Source: JBCCGG01 sp039029395 (GTDB lineage Bacteria > Pseudomonadota > Alphaproteobacteria > Kiloniellales > JAKSDN01). Taken from it: a stretch of 14,229 nucleotides of DNA. The stretch lies in contig JBCCGG010000074.1 of NCBI GenBank assembly GCA_039029395.1, positions 1 to 14,229 on the forward strand, read 5' to 3'. The translations under genes and the position numbers were made by a program. The notes beneath the pieces were generated by a model, which did no database searches, was not told the DNA's origin, and was given only the letters and a program-made list of their open reading frames with translations. Shown here in pieces: positions 1 through 9,362 of this stretch. Every line of letters starts with the position of its first letter. Within the stretch, counting starts at the first letter, position 1.

Positions 1-137
1 CCTCAAGGCCGTCGCAGCACGCACCGTCGATGATCTCTGGGACGCCATCGCTCAAGCCGTCGATATCTTCACACCACAAGAATGCCGAAACTATTTCGTC
101 GCTGCAGGATATGATCCCAAGTGATCAGAAAATGCTC
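1..137 (+). mobile_element. IS630-family element, right end only
   Basis: This is the right-hand end of an IS630-type insertion sequence that continues off the left edge. It holds the transposase C-terminus and ends in the sequence at 122-137, whose reverse complement (gagcattttctgatca) resembles the terminal inverted repeat of alphaproteobacterial IS630 elements. The next two bases, 138-139, are TA inside a CTAG, which fits the family's TA target. Codons of the interrupted IS3 orfA resume directly at the junction. The left end and the second TA copy are outside the window. Confidence 0.75.
2..124 (+). CDS. IS630-family transposase, C-terminal fragment
   Basis: Forty codons are open from the left edge to a TGA at 122-124. 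The peptide begins LKAVAARTVDDLWDAI and ends ECRNYFVAAGYDPK. This matches the usual C-terminus of IS630-family transposases, in which a helix of the type TxxxLWxAI is followed by TPxECxNYFxxAGY. The catalytic DDE domain would lie upstream, outside the window. The stop codon overlaps the element's terminal repeat, as is common in these compact elements. Whether the full gene is intact cannot be judged. Confidence 0.75.
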   Translation, partial: LKAVAARTVDDLWDAIAQAVDIFTPQECRNYFVAAGYDPK

Positions 138-141
138 TAGA

Positions 142-288
142 TGGCGCCGGGAGTACAGCGGGCTCAAGGTGGATCAGGCGAGGCGGCTGAAGGAGCTCGA
201 GCAGGAGAACACCCGGCTCAAGCGTGCCGTGGCGGACCTGACCTTGGATAAGCTGATCCTGAAAGAGGCCGCTGAGGGAAACTGGTAA
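142..288 (+). pseudogene. IS3-family transposase OrfA, C-terminal part, truncated
   Basis: The reading frame begins WRREYSGLKVDQARRLKELE, continues through a leucine-zipper-like helix, and ends LKEAAEGNW before TAA at 286-288. This is the conserved second half of OrfA (InsE/IS407 type): the end of the helix-turn-helix followed by the zipper used for multimerisation. The N-terminal half with the DNA-binding helices is missing because an IS630-type element is inserted immediately upstream. The codon just before the tryptophan (139-141, AGA) restores the usual RWRREY motif, so the break lies exactly at the TA target. The fragment has no start codon and should be inactive. Confidence 0.8.
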
Positions 289-329
289 GCCCCGAGCGTC
301 GCCGCAAATGTGTTCAGCATGTCCAGCGG

Positions 330-1190
330 GTGCATCGTGTGTCCGAGCGCCGGGCCTGTGCCGTGCTGGGTCAGTCCCGCACGACACAGCGCTATCAGGC
401 CCTCACGGCACCGGACGAGGCGCCTTTGACGGCCGCCATTGTCCACTTGGCGAGCGTCTACGGGCGCTACGGCTATCGTCGGATCACAGCCTTGCTGAGA
501 ACCGAGGGCTGGCATGTGAACCACAAACGGGTGGAACGCATCTGGCGGCGCGAGGGGCTCAAGGTTCCCAGCAAGCAGCCCAAGCGTGGTCGGCTATGGC
601 TGAACGACGGATCCTGCATCCGACTCAGACCCTGCTGGCGGAACCATGTCTGGGCCTATGACTTCGTCCAGGCCAGGACCCACGACGGGAGGGCCTTCCG
701 CATGCTGACCGTGATCGACGAGTTCACCCGGGAGTGCTTGGCCATCGAGGTAGCACGTCGTCTCAGGTCAGATGACGTCTTGCACGTGCTCGCCGAGCTC
801 TTCGTCCGACATGATTCGCCAGATCACATTCGTTCGGACAACGGCCCGGAGTTCACGGCCAAGGCTGTGCGAAACTGGCTCGAAAGGATCGAGGTCAAAA
901 CTCTCTACATCGAGCCAGGAAGCCCGTGGGAGAACGGCTACAACGAGAGCTTCAATGGGAAGCTTCGAGATGAGCTGCTTGATGGAGAGATCTTCTACAC
1001 AATCAAGGAGGCCAAGGTGCTGATCGAAAGGTGGCGATGCCACTACAACACAGTCCGACCACATAGTGCCCTCGGACACCGGCCTCCTGCGCCGGAGACC
1101 ACTGGGCACCAGCGCGTCGATCTGTCCTGCGCTCTGGAGGGGCTCCAGACAGATCGACGCTTTCGCCAAGCCGCTAGATCTCTAAACTAA
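330..1190 (+). CDS. IS3-family transposase OrfB (DDE integrase core)
   Basis: The 286-residue product has an N-terminal HTH_21 region (GRYGYRRITALLR, about residues 45-57) and an rve integrase catalytic core. The DDE triad is visible as D111 (VWAYDFVQ), D170 (IRSDNGPEF) and E206 (NGYNESFNGK), with 35 residues between the second and third members as expected. The C-terminus has the typical YNTVRPHSALG motif. The start given is a GTG at 330, but the frame is open further upstream to at least 285 and overlaps the end of orfA. In this family OrfB is normally made as an OrfA-OrfB fusion by -1 frameshifting, so the native N-terminus is uncertain. With orfA decapitated the element has probably lost autonomous transposition, although the catalytic subunit is intact. 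Confidence 0.9.
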   Translation: MHRVSERRACAVLGQSRTTQRYQALTAPDEAPLTAAIVHLASVYGRYGYRRITALLRTEGWHVNHKRVERIWRREGLKVPSKQPKRGRLWLNDGSCIRLRPCWRNHVWAYDFVQARTHDGRAFRMLTVIDEFTRECLAIEVARRLRSDDVLHVLAELFVRHDSPDHIRSDNGPEFTAKAVRNWLERIEVKTLYIEPGSPWENGYNESFNGKLRDELLDGEIFYTIKEAKVLIERWRCHYNTVRPHSALGHRPPAPETTGHQRVDLSCALEGLQTDRRFRQAARSLN

Positions 1191-1192
1191 CG

Positions 1193-1219
1193 GGTGGCAC
1201 TATTCGTGGGGGCGATTCA
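1193..1219. repeat. Probable right terminal inverted repeat of the IS3 element
   Basis: The segment lies just after the orfB stop and ends in gggggcgattca. Read inward on the other strand it starts TGAATCGCCCCCACGAATAG, which has the 5'-TGA start and C-rich block of IS407-group ends. No left partner is available for comparison, so the exact boundary is a family-based estimate. Confidence 0.5.
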
Positions 1220-1355
1220 TCCTCCTTACGTAACAGCAAGTTAGTCGAAAGTTCATTTGAATAGTCAAATGCCTTGCCTGGTGGACTGACCAAAATCTGC
1301 CTCGTACACTGTACTTTGAAGGCGAACCTATCCAGCGCCGTCAAATTCAATGCCT

Positions 1356-4076
<2,721 letters not shown>

Positions 4077-4078
4077 GG

Positions 4079-4333
4079 TCAGCCGCCCTCGCGCCTATCG
4101 GGGTCGCGCGCGTCCGGCACCGGGTCCGCGCCGTCCTTGCGCTTCAGCACGAGGGCCAAGAGTGCGATCAGGACGCCCCAGGCGACGAAGAGATAGAGAT
4201 AGAGTGAGGGAATGCCAAACAGCAAAAGCTCGGCGTCGGCATCGAAACCGTCGAGCAGGGGCTCACAGAACAGCACGGCGCCGAGCAAGGCCAGGGCCGC
4301 CGTCTTTTCGCCGCGTCTTTCCCGCTCGCTCAC
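4079..4333 (-). CDS. Small two-helix membrane protein upstream of the SSF kinase
   Basis: The 84-residue protein has two hydrophobic stretches (about residues 10-28 and 36-62), a charged N-terminus (MSERERRGEK) and a polar tail rich in Asp, Arg and Pro. The start is a GTG preceded by purine-rich AGGATAGGGACAG. It begins 19 bases after the exonuclease gene and ends two bases before the kinase ATG, so translational coupling to the kinase is likely. In Pseudomonas a small hydrophobic protein, CbrX, is encoded directly upstream of CbrA, and this gene occupies the same place. Homology to CbrX is not shown by the sequence alone. It could be a small subunit of the SSF domain, comparable to how DUF4212 and DUF485 proteins pair with ActP-like symporters. 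The function is unknown. Confidence 0.75.
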   Translation of the reverse strand: MSERERRGEKTAALALLGAVLFCEPLLDGFDADAELLLFGIPSLYLYLFVAWGVLIALLALVLKRKDGADPVPDARDPDRREGG

Positions 4334-4352
4334 CTGTCCCTATCCTCTCAAA

Positions 4353-6491
4353 CTAGTAGCGCGCCTGTTGGCGGCGTATCTCGACGATCCTGTTCGATGC
4401 CTCGATCGCCTCGGCCAGACTTCTGACGTTCCGCGCCTCCAGTAGCTCGACCATCCTGAGAAAGGCGCCGGCGGTCACCAGGGAGTCGCCGAGCGCCGTA
4501 TGGCGACCCTGGATCTCGATACCGAAGCGCTCGGCCACGTCGTCAAGGGTGTGCTTGTGGGTGTGGTCGTGCAGAAAGGCCGAGAGCAGCACCGTGTCGA
4601 GCACCGCGTTGTCGAACGTGACGCCGCAAGCTTCCTGCTTGAGCGACAGGAACTTCAGATCGAAGGCGGCATTGTGAGCGACCAGCACCGCATCGCCCAC
4701 ATAGTCCCGGAATTGGGGCAGCACCTGCTCGATCGGGGGCTTGTCCTTGACCATCTCCTCGGTGATGCCGTGAAAGCGGATCGAGCCCTTGGGAATATTG
4801 CGCCCCGGATTGACCAGTTCGCTGAAGGATTCTCCGGTTAGGATCCGGCCGTTAACAATGCGTACTCCGGCGATCGAGATGATCTCGTCGCCATTCGAGG
4901 GCTCCAATCCCGTGGTCTCGGTGTCGAACACCACGAAAGTCAGCTCGCGCAGCAGCCGCTCGGCCGCCGCTACGCCGCTCGCGCTGCGCAGGAGGTCGAA
5001 GTCGTAGAACTCTGGACGCGCTGGCAAAGCCTGTTGCCGCTCGCCCACCGGGCGGTGATCGCCGCGCGGCGCCGGCAGAGGCAAGCGCAGCCTTACCCAA
5101 GACTCGCGGTGAGCCTCGCACCAAAGGTCGGAGCGGTGGCGCTGCAGCACGTCGCGGCCGGTGAGCCCGCCCAGCTGCTCGACCAGGCTTTCGTCGAGCC
5201 AGCCATCGAGCACAATCGAAGGAATGATCTCGCCCTGCCAGGAGATGTCCAAATAGCACTTGCCTCGAGCTTGGGAGGCTTCCAAGTCGAAGGCCTTGAC
5301 GCCGCCGTGCTGGGCAATGCCGTGAATCACATGATCAAGCAACTCAACGACGATGTGGCTGTCGCAGTGGATCCAAATGGGAATGCCGGTCATCACCGCC
5401 TCAAGCAGCCGTTCGTCGCGCAGGCGGCGCACCACACAGTTCAGCAGATTGGCGGAGTAGACGTCACTCATCGGCCAATGGCCGGTGATCAGGCCGCGGT
5501 ACTCCTCGTGGCTCTCTTCCAAGTGACGGGAAAGCGCCGCGCACTCGCTTTCCAGCACCGACTCGAAGTCCTTGCGTTCCTCGGCGTTGAGGTCCAGGTC
5601 ACTGGTCAGCATCTCGCTCGCCGCGCGCAGATTGGCGAGCGGGCGGCGCAACCCCTCAATGGCCGAGCGCAGCAGCCGGTCCCGCTTGCCCAAGGTCGCC
5701 AGCTTTTCGGTGGCGTCCTGGAAGGTCACGACGTAGCCGCTTGCGGCGCCTTCCTCCGGCTCGATGATCAGACTGACTTGGCCCTCGAGCACGTAGCGCC
5801 CGTCCACGGTTGCGCAGACCACTAGGGCGGTCTCATGAGGTTCGTCGCCGACTTCCCCTTGCTCCGCCGCCGCCAGGCTGTTGGAGAGCTGCTCCAGAGA
5901 ATGGAGGAAGGGTTGGCGATTGACCACACTAAAGAGCGACCGTCCCAGGCCGAGCGCGCCGGTAAGGTGAAGAATTTCCAAGGCGCGCTGATTATAGAGC
6001 AGGATCTGATGCTCGAAATTGCAGATCATGACCCCTTCGTGAAGATCGCGCAGCACCGCTTCAAGTCGGCGGCGCTGGGCCTCGGCCTCCTGGGTCGCGC
6101 GGGCGACCTCCTCGTCGACCTTGCCGCGCGCCGTGCTCAGGGCTTGTGCAAGCTCGCTTACGGCGGGCGCCAAGCGGCCCAACTGGGGTGCCTGATCCGG
6201 CTGAATCTCGTGCTCGGGATTGGAGTGGCTAATTGTCTCAACGTCCCGCGTCAGACCCTGCAGGGGCGCCACCAGATTCCGGTCGTGCCACTGCCAGACC
6301 CACAACACGACGCCGACTATAGCGAATCCCGCCGCGCCGCCGAACAGCACCAAGGGCGCGCCCGAACCAGCGCCGAGCCGCTGGGCGGCGAGCCAGAGCG
6401 CGCCGCCCAGGATCGCCGGCACCGCCAGCGCGATGAGAGCGAAGGACTGAAAGACACGGCGCCTTAGGCCGCTGTCATCGGCCCTAGCCAC
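4353..6491 (-). CDS. Membrane PAS/pseudo-histidine-kinase protein fused to DEDDh 3'-5' exonuclease
   Basis: The GTG start at 6491 is preferred over a TTG at 6524: GGAG lies six bases upstream and the start overlaps the receiver gene's stop by eight bases (GTGGCTAG). It gives 712 residues. Two membrane helices (about 16-37 and 46-66) are followed by a HAMP-like linker, a coiled coil, and a PAS domain (about 146-259). Next comes a kinase-like dimerisation helix, but the usual HELRTPL is EGLRRPL here, so the phospho-acceptor His is replaced by E279. An ATPase-like remnant (about 375-470) lacks a recognisable N box and the glycine motifs. The C-terminus (about 517-690) is a DnaQ-type exonuclease with D523 and E525 (FDTETTGL), D611 (HNAAFDLKFL), H664 and D669 (HTALGD), so the active site looks complete. 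It is likely anchored in the inner membrane with the nuclease in the cytoplasm. The substrate is unknown; the context argues against it being the replicative polymerase proofreading subunit. Confidence 0.88.
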   Translation of the reverse strand: MARADDSGLRRRVFQSFALIALAVPAILGGALWLAAQRLGAGSGAPLVLFGGAAGFAIVGVVLWVWQWHDRNLVAPLQGLTRDVETISHSNPEHEIQPDQAPQLGRLAPAVSELAQALSTARGKVDEEVARATQEAEAQRRRLEAVLRDLHEGVMICNFEHQILLYNQRALEILHLTGALGLGRSLFSVVNRQPFLHSLEQLSNSLAAAEQGEVGDEPHETALVVCATVDGRYVLEGQVSLIIEPEEGAASGYVVTFQDATEKLATLGKRDRLLRSAIEGLRRPLANLRAASEMLTSDLDLNAEERKDFESVLESECAALSRHLEESHEEYRGLITGHWPMSDVYSANLLNCVVRRLRDERLLEAVMTGIPIWIHCDSHIVVELLDHVIHGIAQHGGVKAFDLEASQARGKCYLDISWQGEIIPSIVLDGWLDESLVEQLGGLTGRDVLQRHRSDLWCEAHRESWVRLRLPLPAPRGDHRPVGERQQALPARPEFYDFDLLRSASGVAAAERLLRELTFVVFDTETTGLEPSNGDEIISIAGVRIVNGRILTGESFSELVNPGRNIPKGSIRFHGITEEMVKDKPPIEQVLPQFRDYVGDAVLVAHNAAFDLKFLSLKQEACGVTFDNAVLDTVLLSAFLHDHTHKHTLDDVAERFGIEIQGRHTALGDSLVTAGAFLRMVELLEARNVRSLAEAIEASNRIVEIRRQQARY

Positions 6492-6861
6492 TGCCGTCTC
6501 CAAGCAGGGACTTGACCTTCTCAACCAGCTCCGTGGTCGAGAAGGGCTTTGTCATGTAGGCATTGGCGCCCAGGGCCAGTCCCTTTTCGATCTCGACCTC
6601 CTGGCCCTTGGCGGTGAGCATGATGATCTGAACGTGGTTCATCGCGGGGTTCGCCCGCAAGGTCTGGCAGACGTCGTAGCCGTCGCGCTTGGGGATCATG
6701 ACGTCGAGCAGGATCAGGTCCGGCACCGATGCCTCCGCTATTTCGAGCGCTTCCTCCCCGTCACTGGCCTGCAGCACCTGATAACCGGCCCTCAGCATGA
6801 GATGCTTGAGCGACAGCATGATGTTCCGCTCGTCATCGACGATCAGAACGGTCTTGGCCAT
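6484..6861 (-). CDS. Single-domain CheY-like response regulator (first copy)
   Basis: The 125-residue protein is a bare receiver domain. It has the acidic pair D9/D10 (VLIVDDE), phospho-acceptor D53 (LLDVMIPKRDG), T83 (MLTAKGQ) and K105 (MTKPFS). Nothing follows the receiver, so there is no DNA-binding or enzymatic output domain. The ATG at 6861 is preceded by AAGGGA. It is the first gene of a four-gene minus-strand operon, and its stop overlaps the start of the exonuclease-sensor. It is the obvious candidate phospho-partner for the SSF kinase at the end of the operon (inference from position). It closely resembles the receiver at 8432-8815 (shared PKRDG, RANP, IIMLTA, LALGA and TKPFST blocks), which points to duplication. 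Confidence 0.93.
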   Translation of the reverse strand: MAKTVLIVDDERNIMLSLKHLMLRAGYQVLQASDGEEALEIAEASVPDLILLDVMIPKRDGYDVCQTLRANPAMNHVQIIMLTAKGQEVEIEKGLALGANAYMTKPFSTTELVEKVKSLLGDGSG

Positions 6862-6906
6862 GGGTCAGATCCCTTGTCGTCCGAGTGTCAAGAAGCGCCG
6901 CGCGAA

Positions 6907-6927
6907 GTGTAACGGGGCAGTTTACAC
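6907..6927. promoter_or_regulatory. Inverted repeat between the divergent receiver operon and icd
   Basis: Perfect six-base arms GTGTAA and TTACAC are separated by nine bases. A 12-bp perfect palindrome, ccgaatattcgg (6927-6938), abuts it directly. Both sit in the 205-bp divergent intergenic region (6862-7066), a likely place for an operator serving both transcripts. No convincing -35/-10 pair was found, and no specific regulator can be named. Confidence 0.4.
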
Positions 6928-7066
6928 CGAATATTCGGCGCCCGTACTGACAACTATCAGGGCCGCCGGGAGAACCGCCCGATATCATCGCCTCGGACCA
7001 CCGTCGCGTGAGCGCGACACGTCTCGGGTCCGCGGTGCGCCAATCTAAAGCCCGAAGGAGCACTCC

Positions 7067-8287
7067 ATGGCCAAAATTGAGGTGAAGACCCCGATCGTCG
7101 AAATTGACGGTGACGAGATGACGCGGATCATCTGGCAGATGATCAAGGATGCGCTGATCCTGCCCAACCTGGATTTGCGCCTTGAGTACTACGACCTCTC
7201 GATCCAAAACCGAGACAAGACCGACGACCAGGTTACGGTCGACGCCGCCATGGCCACCAAGACCCACGGAGTTGGGGTCAAGTGCGCAACCATCACACCG
7301 GACGAAGCCCGGGTCGAGGAGTTCGGGCTCAAGAAAATGTGGCTTTCGCCCAATGGCACGATCCGCAACATACTGGGCGGCACTGTGTTCCGTCAGCCGA
7401 TCATCTGCCGCAATGTGCCGCGCCTCGTGCCGGGCTGGACCGCGCCGATCGTGATCGGCCGCCACGCCTTCGGCGACCAGTACCGCGCCACCAACATCGT
7501 GGTCCCCGGCCCTGGCAAGCTGAAGATGAGCTTCGAGCCGGCCGACGGCCAGGCGCCGCAAACCTACGAGGTCTTCGACTTCGACGGACCGGGCGTCGCC
7601 ATGACCATGTACAATCTCGATGCCTCCATCCGGGCCTTCGCACGGGCCTCCTTCAACTATGGCCTATCGCTTGGCTGGCCGGTCTATCTGTCCACAAAGA
7701 ACACAATTCTTAAGGCCTACGATGGGCGCTTCAAGGACCTCTTCCAGGAGATCTACGAGACCGAGTTCAAAGAGCGCTTCGAGGCGGCCGGCCTGACCTA
7801 CGAGCACCGCCTGATTGATGACATGGTGGCAGCCGCGCTCAAGTGGTCGGGCGGCTTCGTCTGGGCTTGCAAGAACTACGACGGCGATGTGCAGTCGGAC
7901 ACGGTGGCGCAAGGCTTCGGCTCGCTCGGCCTGATGACCTCGGTGCTCATGACCGCGGACGGCAAGACCGTCGAGGCCGAGGCGGCCCACGGGACGGTGA
8001 CCCGCCACTACCGGCTCCACCAGAAGGGCGAGAAGACCTCGACCAACCCCATGGCCAGCATCTTCGCCTGGACTCGTGGGCTCCACTACCGTGGCACCTT
8101 CGACGAAACGCCCGAGGTCGTCCAGTTCGCCGAGGCGCTCGAGCAGGTCTGCGTCGAGACCGTCGAATCCGGTCACATCACCAAGGATTTGGCGCTTCTT
8201 ATCGGGTCGGACCAGCCTTGGCTCACCACGCAGCAATTCATCGAGAAGGTCGACGAGGGCCTACGGGCAAACCTGAAGGCGGCGTGA
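7067..8287 (+). CDS. icd: NADP-dependent isocitrate dehydrogenase, type II (eukaryote-like)
   Basis: The 406-residue enzyme oxidatively decarboxylates isocitrate to 2-oxoglutarate with NADP in the TCA cycle, in the cytoplasm. It belongs to the homodimeric subfamily shared by alphaproteobacteria and eukaryotic cytosolic and mitochondrial enzymes rather than the E. coli type. The isocitrate-binding set is visible and numbered almost as in human IDH1: T77 (ATITPDE), S94 and N96 (SPNGTIRN), R100, R109, and R132 (IGRHAFGDQYRAT). The metal-binding aspartates lie in LIDDMVA and KNYDGDVQSD, and the NADP-binding region in AAHGTVTRHYR. Length is normal for the family. The ATG follows a good GAAGGAG site. 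It is divergent from the receiver/kinase operon and precedes a second receiver gene on the same strand. Confidence 0.97.
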   Translation: MAKIEVKTPIVEIDGDEMTRIIWQMIKDALILPNLDLRLEYYDLSIQNRDKTDDQVTVDAAMATKTHGVGVKCATITPDEARVEEFGLKKMWLSPNGTIRNILGGTVFRQPIICRNVPRLVPGWTAPIVIGRHAFGDQYRATNIVVPGPGKLKMSFEPADGQAPQTYEVFDFDGPGVAMTMYNLDASIRAFARASFNYGLSLGWPVYLSTKNTILKAYDGRFKDLFQEIYETEFKERFEAAGLTYEHRLIDDMVAAALKWSGGFVWACKNYDGDVQSDTVAQGFGSLGLMTSVLMTADGKTVEAEAAHGTVTRHYRLHQKGEKTSTNPMASIFAWTRGLHYRGTFDETPEVVQFAEALEQVCVETVESGHITKDLALLIGSDQPWLTTQQFIEKVDEGLRANLKAA

Positions 8288-8301
8288 TCCGGGGCGGAAC
8301 G

Positions 8302-8325
8302 GCCTTAAGGTGGAACAGTTAAGGC
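8302..8325. terminator. Hairpin after icd
   Basis: Perfect seven-base arms GCCTTAA and TTAAGGC flank a ten-base loop, starting 15 bases after the icd stop. There is no following T-run, so this is a weak or Rho-assisted terminator at best. It might instead be an operator for the receiver gene downstream. Confidence 0.4.
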
Positions 8326-8431
8326 TCATCATGTAGGATCGCGCCCAGTGTAGAGCAGAGGGGCGCAGCTTCGATGTCTCTTGGCATCGCTCGAGCGCGC
8401 CTCGACGCCAGGACAGCATAAAGGGACCGCT

Positions 8432-8815
8432 ATGGCAGAGAGGGTGCTGATTGTCGAGGACGAGCCTGCGATTTTGAAGGCGCTGACGTTTCTCCTGAGC
8501 CGGGCGAACTTCGACGTGCGCGTGGCCCGGGACGGCGAAGAGGCGCTCGAGGCCGTCGCGGCGGACCGTCCGGCCCTCGTGCTGCTGGACGTCATGTTGC
8601 CGAAGCGGGACGGTTTCGAGGTCTGCGAGGCAATCCGCGCCAACCCTGTCTGGAAGGATGTCAGGATCATCATGCTGACCGCCCGAGGCCAGGACGAAGA
8701 CCGGGAACGGGGTCTGGCGCTCGGCGCCGATGCCTACCTCACCAAGCCCTTCTCAACGCGACAAGTTCTGGCGCAGGTCCAGCGATTGGTGTCGGCGGAA
8801 CGGCAGGTCGGCTGA
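8432..8815 (+). CDS. Single-domain CheY-like response regulator (second copy)
   Basis: The 127-residue bare receiver has E9/D10 (VLIVEDE), phospho-acceptor D53 (LLDVMLPKRDG), T83 (MLTARGQ) and K105 (LTKPFS). The ATG at 8432 is chosen because AAGGGA lies five bases upstream and it aligns with the start of the first receiver; the longer frame from a TTG at 8381 would add an unmatched 17-residue N-terminus. No output domain is attached. All key positions have the same residue numbers as in the receiver at 6484-6861. Its 3' end converges on the unknown membrane protein gene with only nine bases between stops. A phosphodonor is not encoded next to it; the SSF kinase is a candidate (inference). Confidence 0.92.
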   Translation: MAERVLIVEDEPAILKALTFLLSRANFDVRVARDGEEALEAVAADRPALVLLDVMLPKRDGFEVCEAIRANPVWKDVRIIMLTARGQDEDRERGLALGADAYLTKPFSTRQVLAQVQRLVSAERQVG

Positions 8816-8824
8816 GCCCTCACC

Positions 8825-9349
8825 TCACGAGGAGTCTCGGCCGCACACCGCCTGGAAAACGAGGCTATCGGGGGCGACGGCTGTCCAGCTCGCGTCCTGG
8901 GGCAGACCGCTCTCGTCAAAGGCGGCGGCGGCGACATCAGCGCGCCGCGCGCCAGGACAGTCGAACAGCTGGCGGCTTACCACCGTCGGGCTGCGGCGCT
9001 CCACGAAGATCACCTCGGCGAGCGCATAGCCGGGGAGCGCCTGGTTGCGCCTGATGTTCGCACCGTCGATCGCGATGAAGCGGTCGATCATGGGCACCAG
9101 GTAGGACCAAGGCTGCCACGGCGCCTGAGCCGTGAAGGTCTTCACCACCCGGACCTGCTCCGGGAGCTGGCCCTTGGTGCGCTGAAACCAGGAGTACTCG
9201 TTCCAAACCGCAAAGCTCAGCATGGAGATGCCAGCGGCGAGCGGCAGCAGGTATCGGGGCGCCTTCCGGCCGACCGTCCGATAGACGAGGTAGATCAGGC
9301 CGGCGGTGCCGGCGCCGGCGGCGAGGGTCGCGATGAGATCGTAAATCAC
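8825..9349 (-). CDS. Unknown small membrane protein
   Basis: I do not recognise the family. The 174-residue product has two predicted membrane helices (about residues 5-24 and 33-50) followed by a soluble domain of about 120 residues. That domain contains LVPMIDRFIAIDGANIRRN and two cysteines (CPGARR, VCGRDS). The GTG start at 9349 has GAGGT about ten bases upstream. It begins 13 bases after the cNMP/CBS/DUF294 gene and is probably co-transcribed with it. The in-frame length, codon usage matching its neighbours, and operon spacing support a real gene. The side of the membrane on which the soluble part lies is not clear. Confidence 0.7.
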   Translation of the reverse strand: MIYDLIATLAAGAGTAGLIYLVYRTVGRKAPRYLLPLAAGISMLSFAVWNEYSWFQRTKGQLPEQVRVVKTFTAQAPWQPWSYLVPMIDRFIAIDGANIRRNQALPGYALAEVIFVERRSPTVVSRQLFDCPGARRADVAAAAFDESGLPQDASWTAVAPDSLVFQAVCGRDSS

Positions 9350-9362
9350 GGGCGGTACGACC

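Larger units (their letters stand above)
138..1219 (+). mobile_element. IS3-family (IS407-type) element, 5' part cut off by IS630
   Basis: The remnant carries the last 48 codons of orfA, a full orfB, and a probable right terminal repeat. The right boundary is placed at about 1219 because the reverse complement of the sequence ending there starts TGAATCGCCCCC, the TGA-plus-C-run form seen at the ends of many IS3 elements. The left end is displaced by the IS630 insertion at 138-139, so the target duplication cannot be checked. Base composition becomes clearly more AT-rich just after the boundary, at 1220-1355. Confidence 0.7.

Noticed and set aside
1255..1270. ATTTGA-ATAG-TCAAAT hairpin as the terminator of the kinase operon
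   Set aside because: The stem is AT-rich, only six pairs, and has no following T-run in the minus direction. The region 1220-1355 otherwise shows only a short palindrome at 1304-1314.
4353..5000. The exonuclease as the DNA polymerase III epsilon subunit (dnaQ)
   Set aside because: The catalytic motifs match, but the domain is the C-terminus of a membrane sensor protein in a signalling operon, and the usual C-terminal tail that binds the polymerase alpha subunit is not evident.
6871..6885. Perfect TTGACA (minus strand) as the -35 box of the receiver operon
   Set aside because: With a 17-base spacer the -10 position would fall directly against the ATG and reads ctgacc, so it cannot serve a normal leadered transcript.
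8305..8322. Two TTAA half-sites after icd as a CtrA box
   Set aside because: CtrA sites need a seven-base spacer and this pair has ten. The sites are better explained as the arms of a hairpin.
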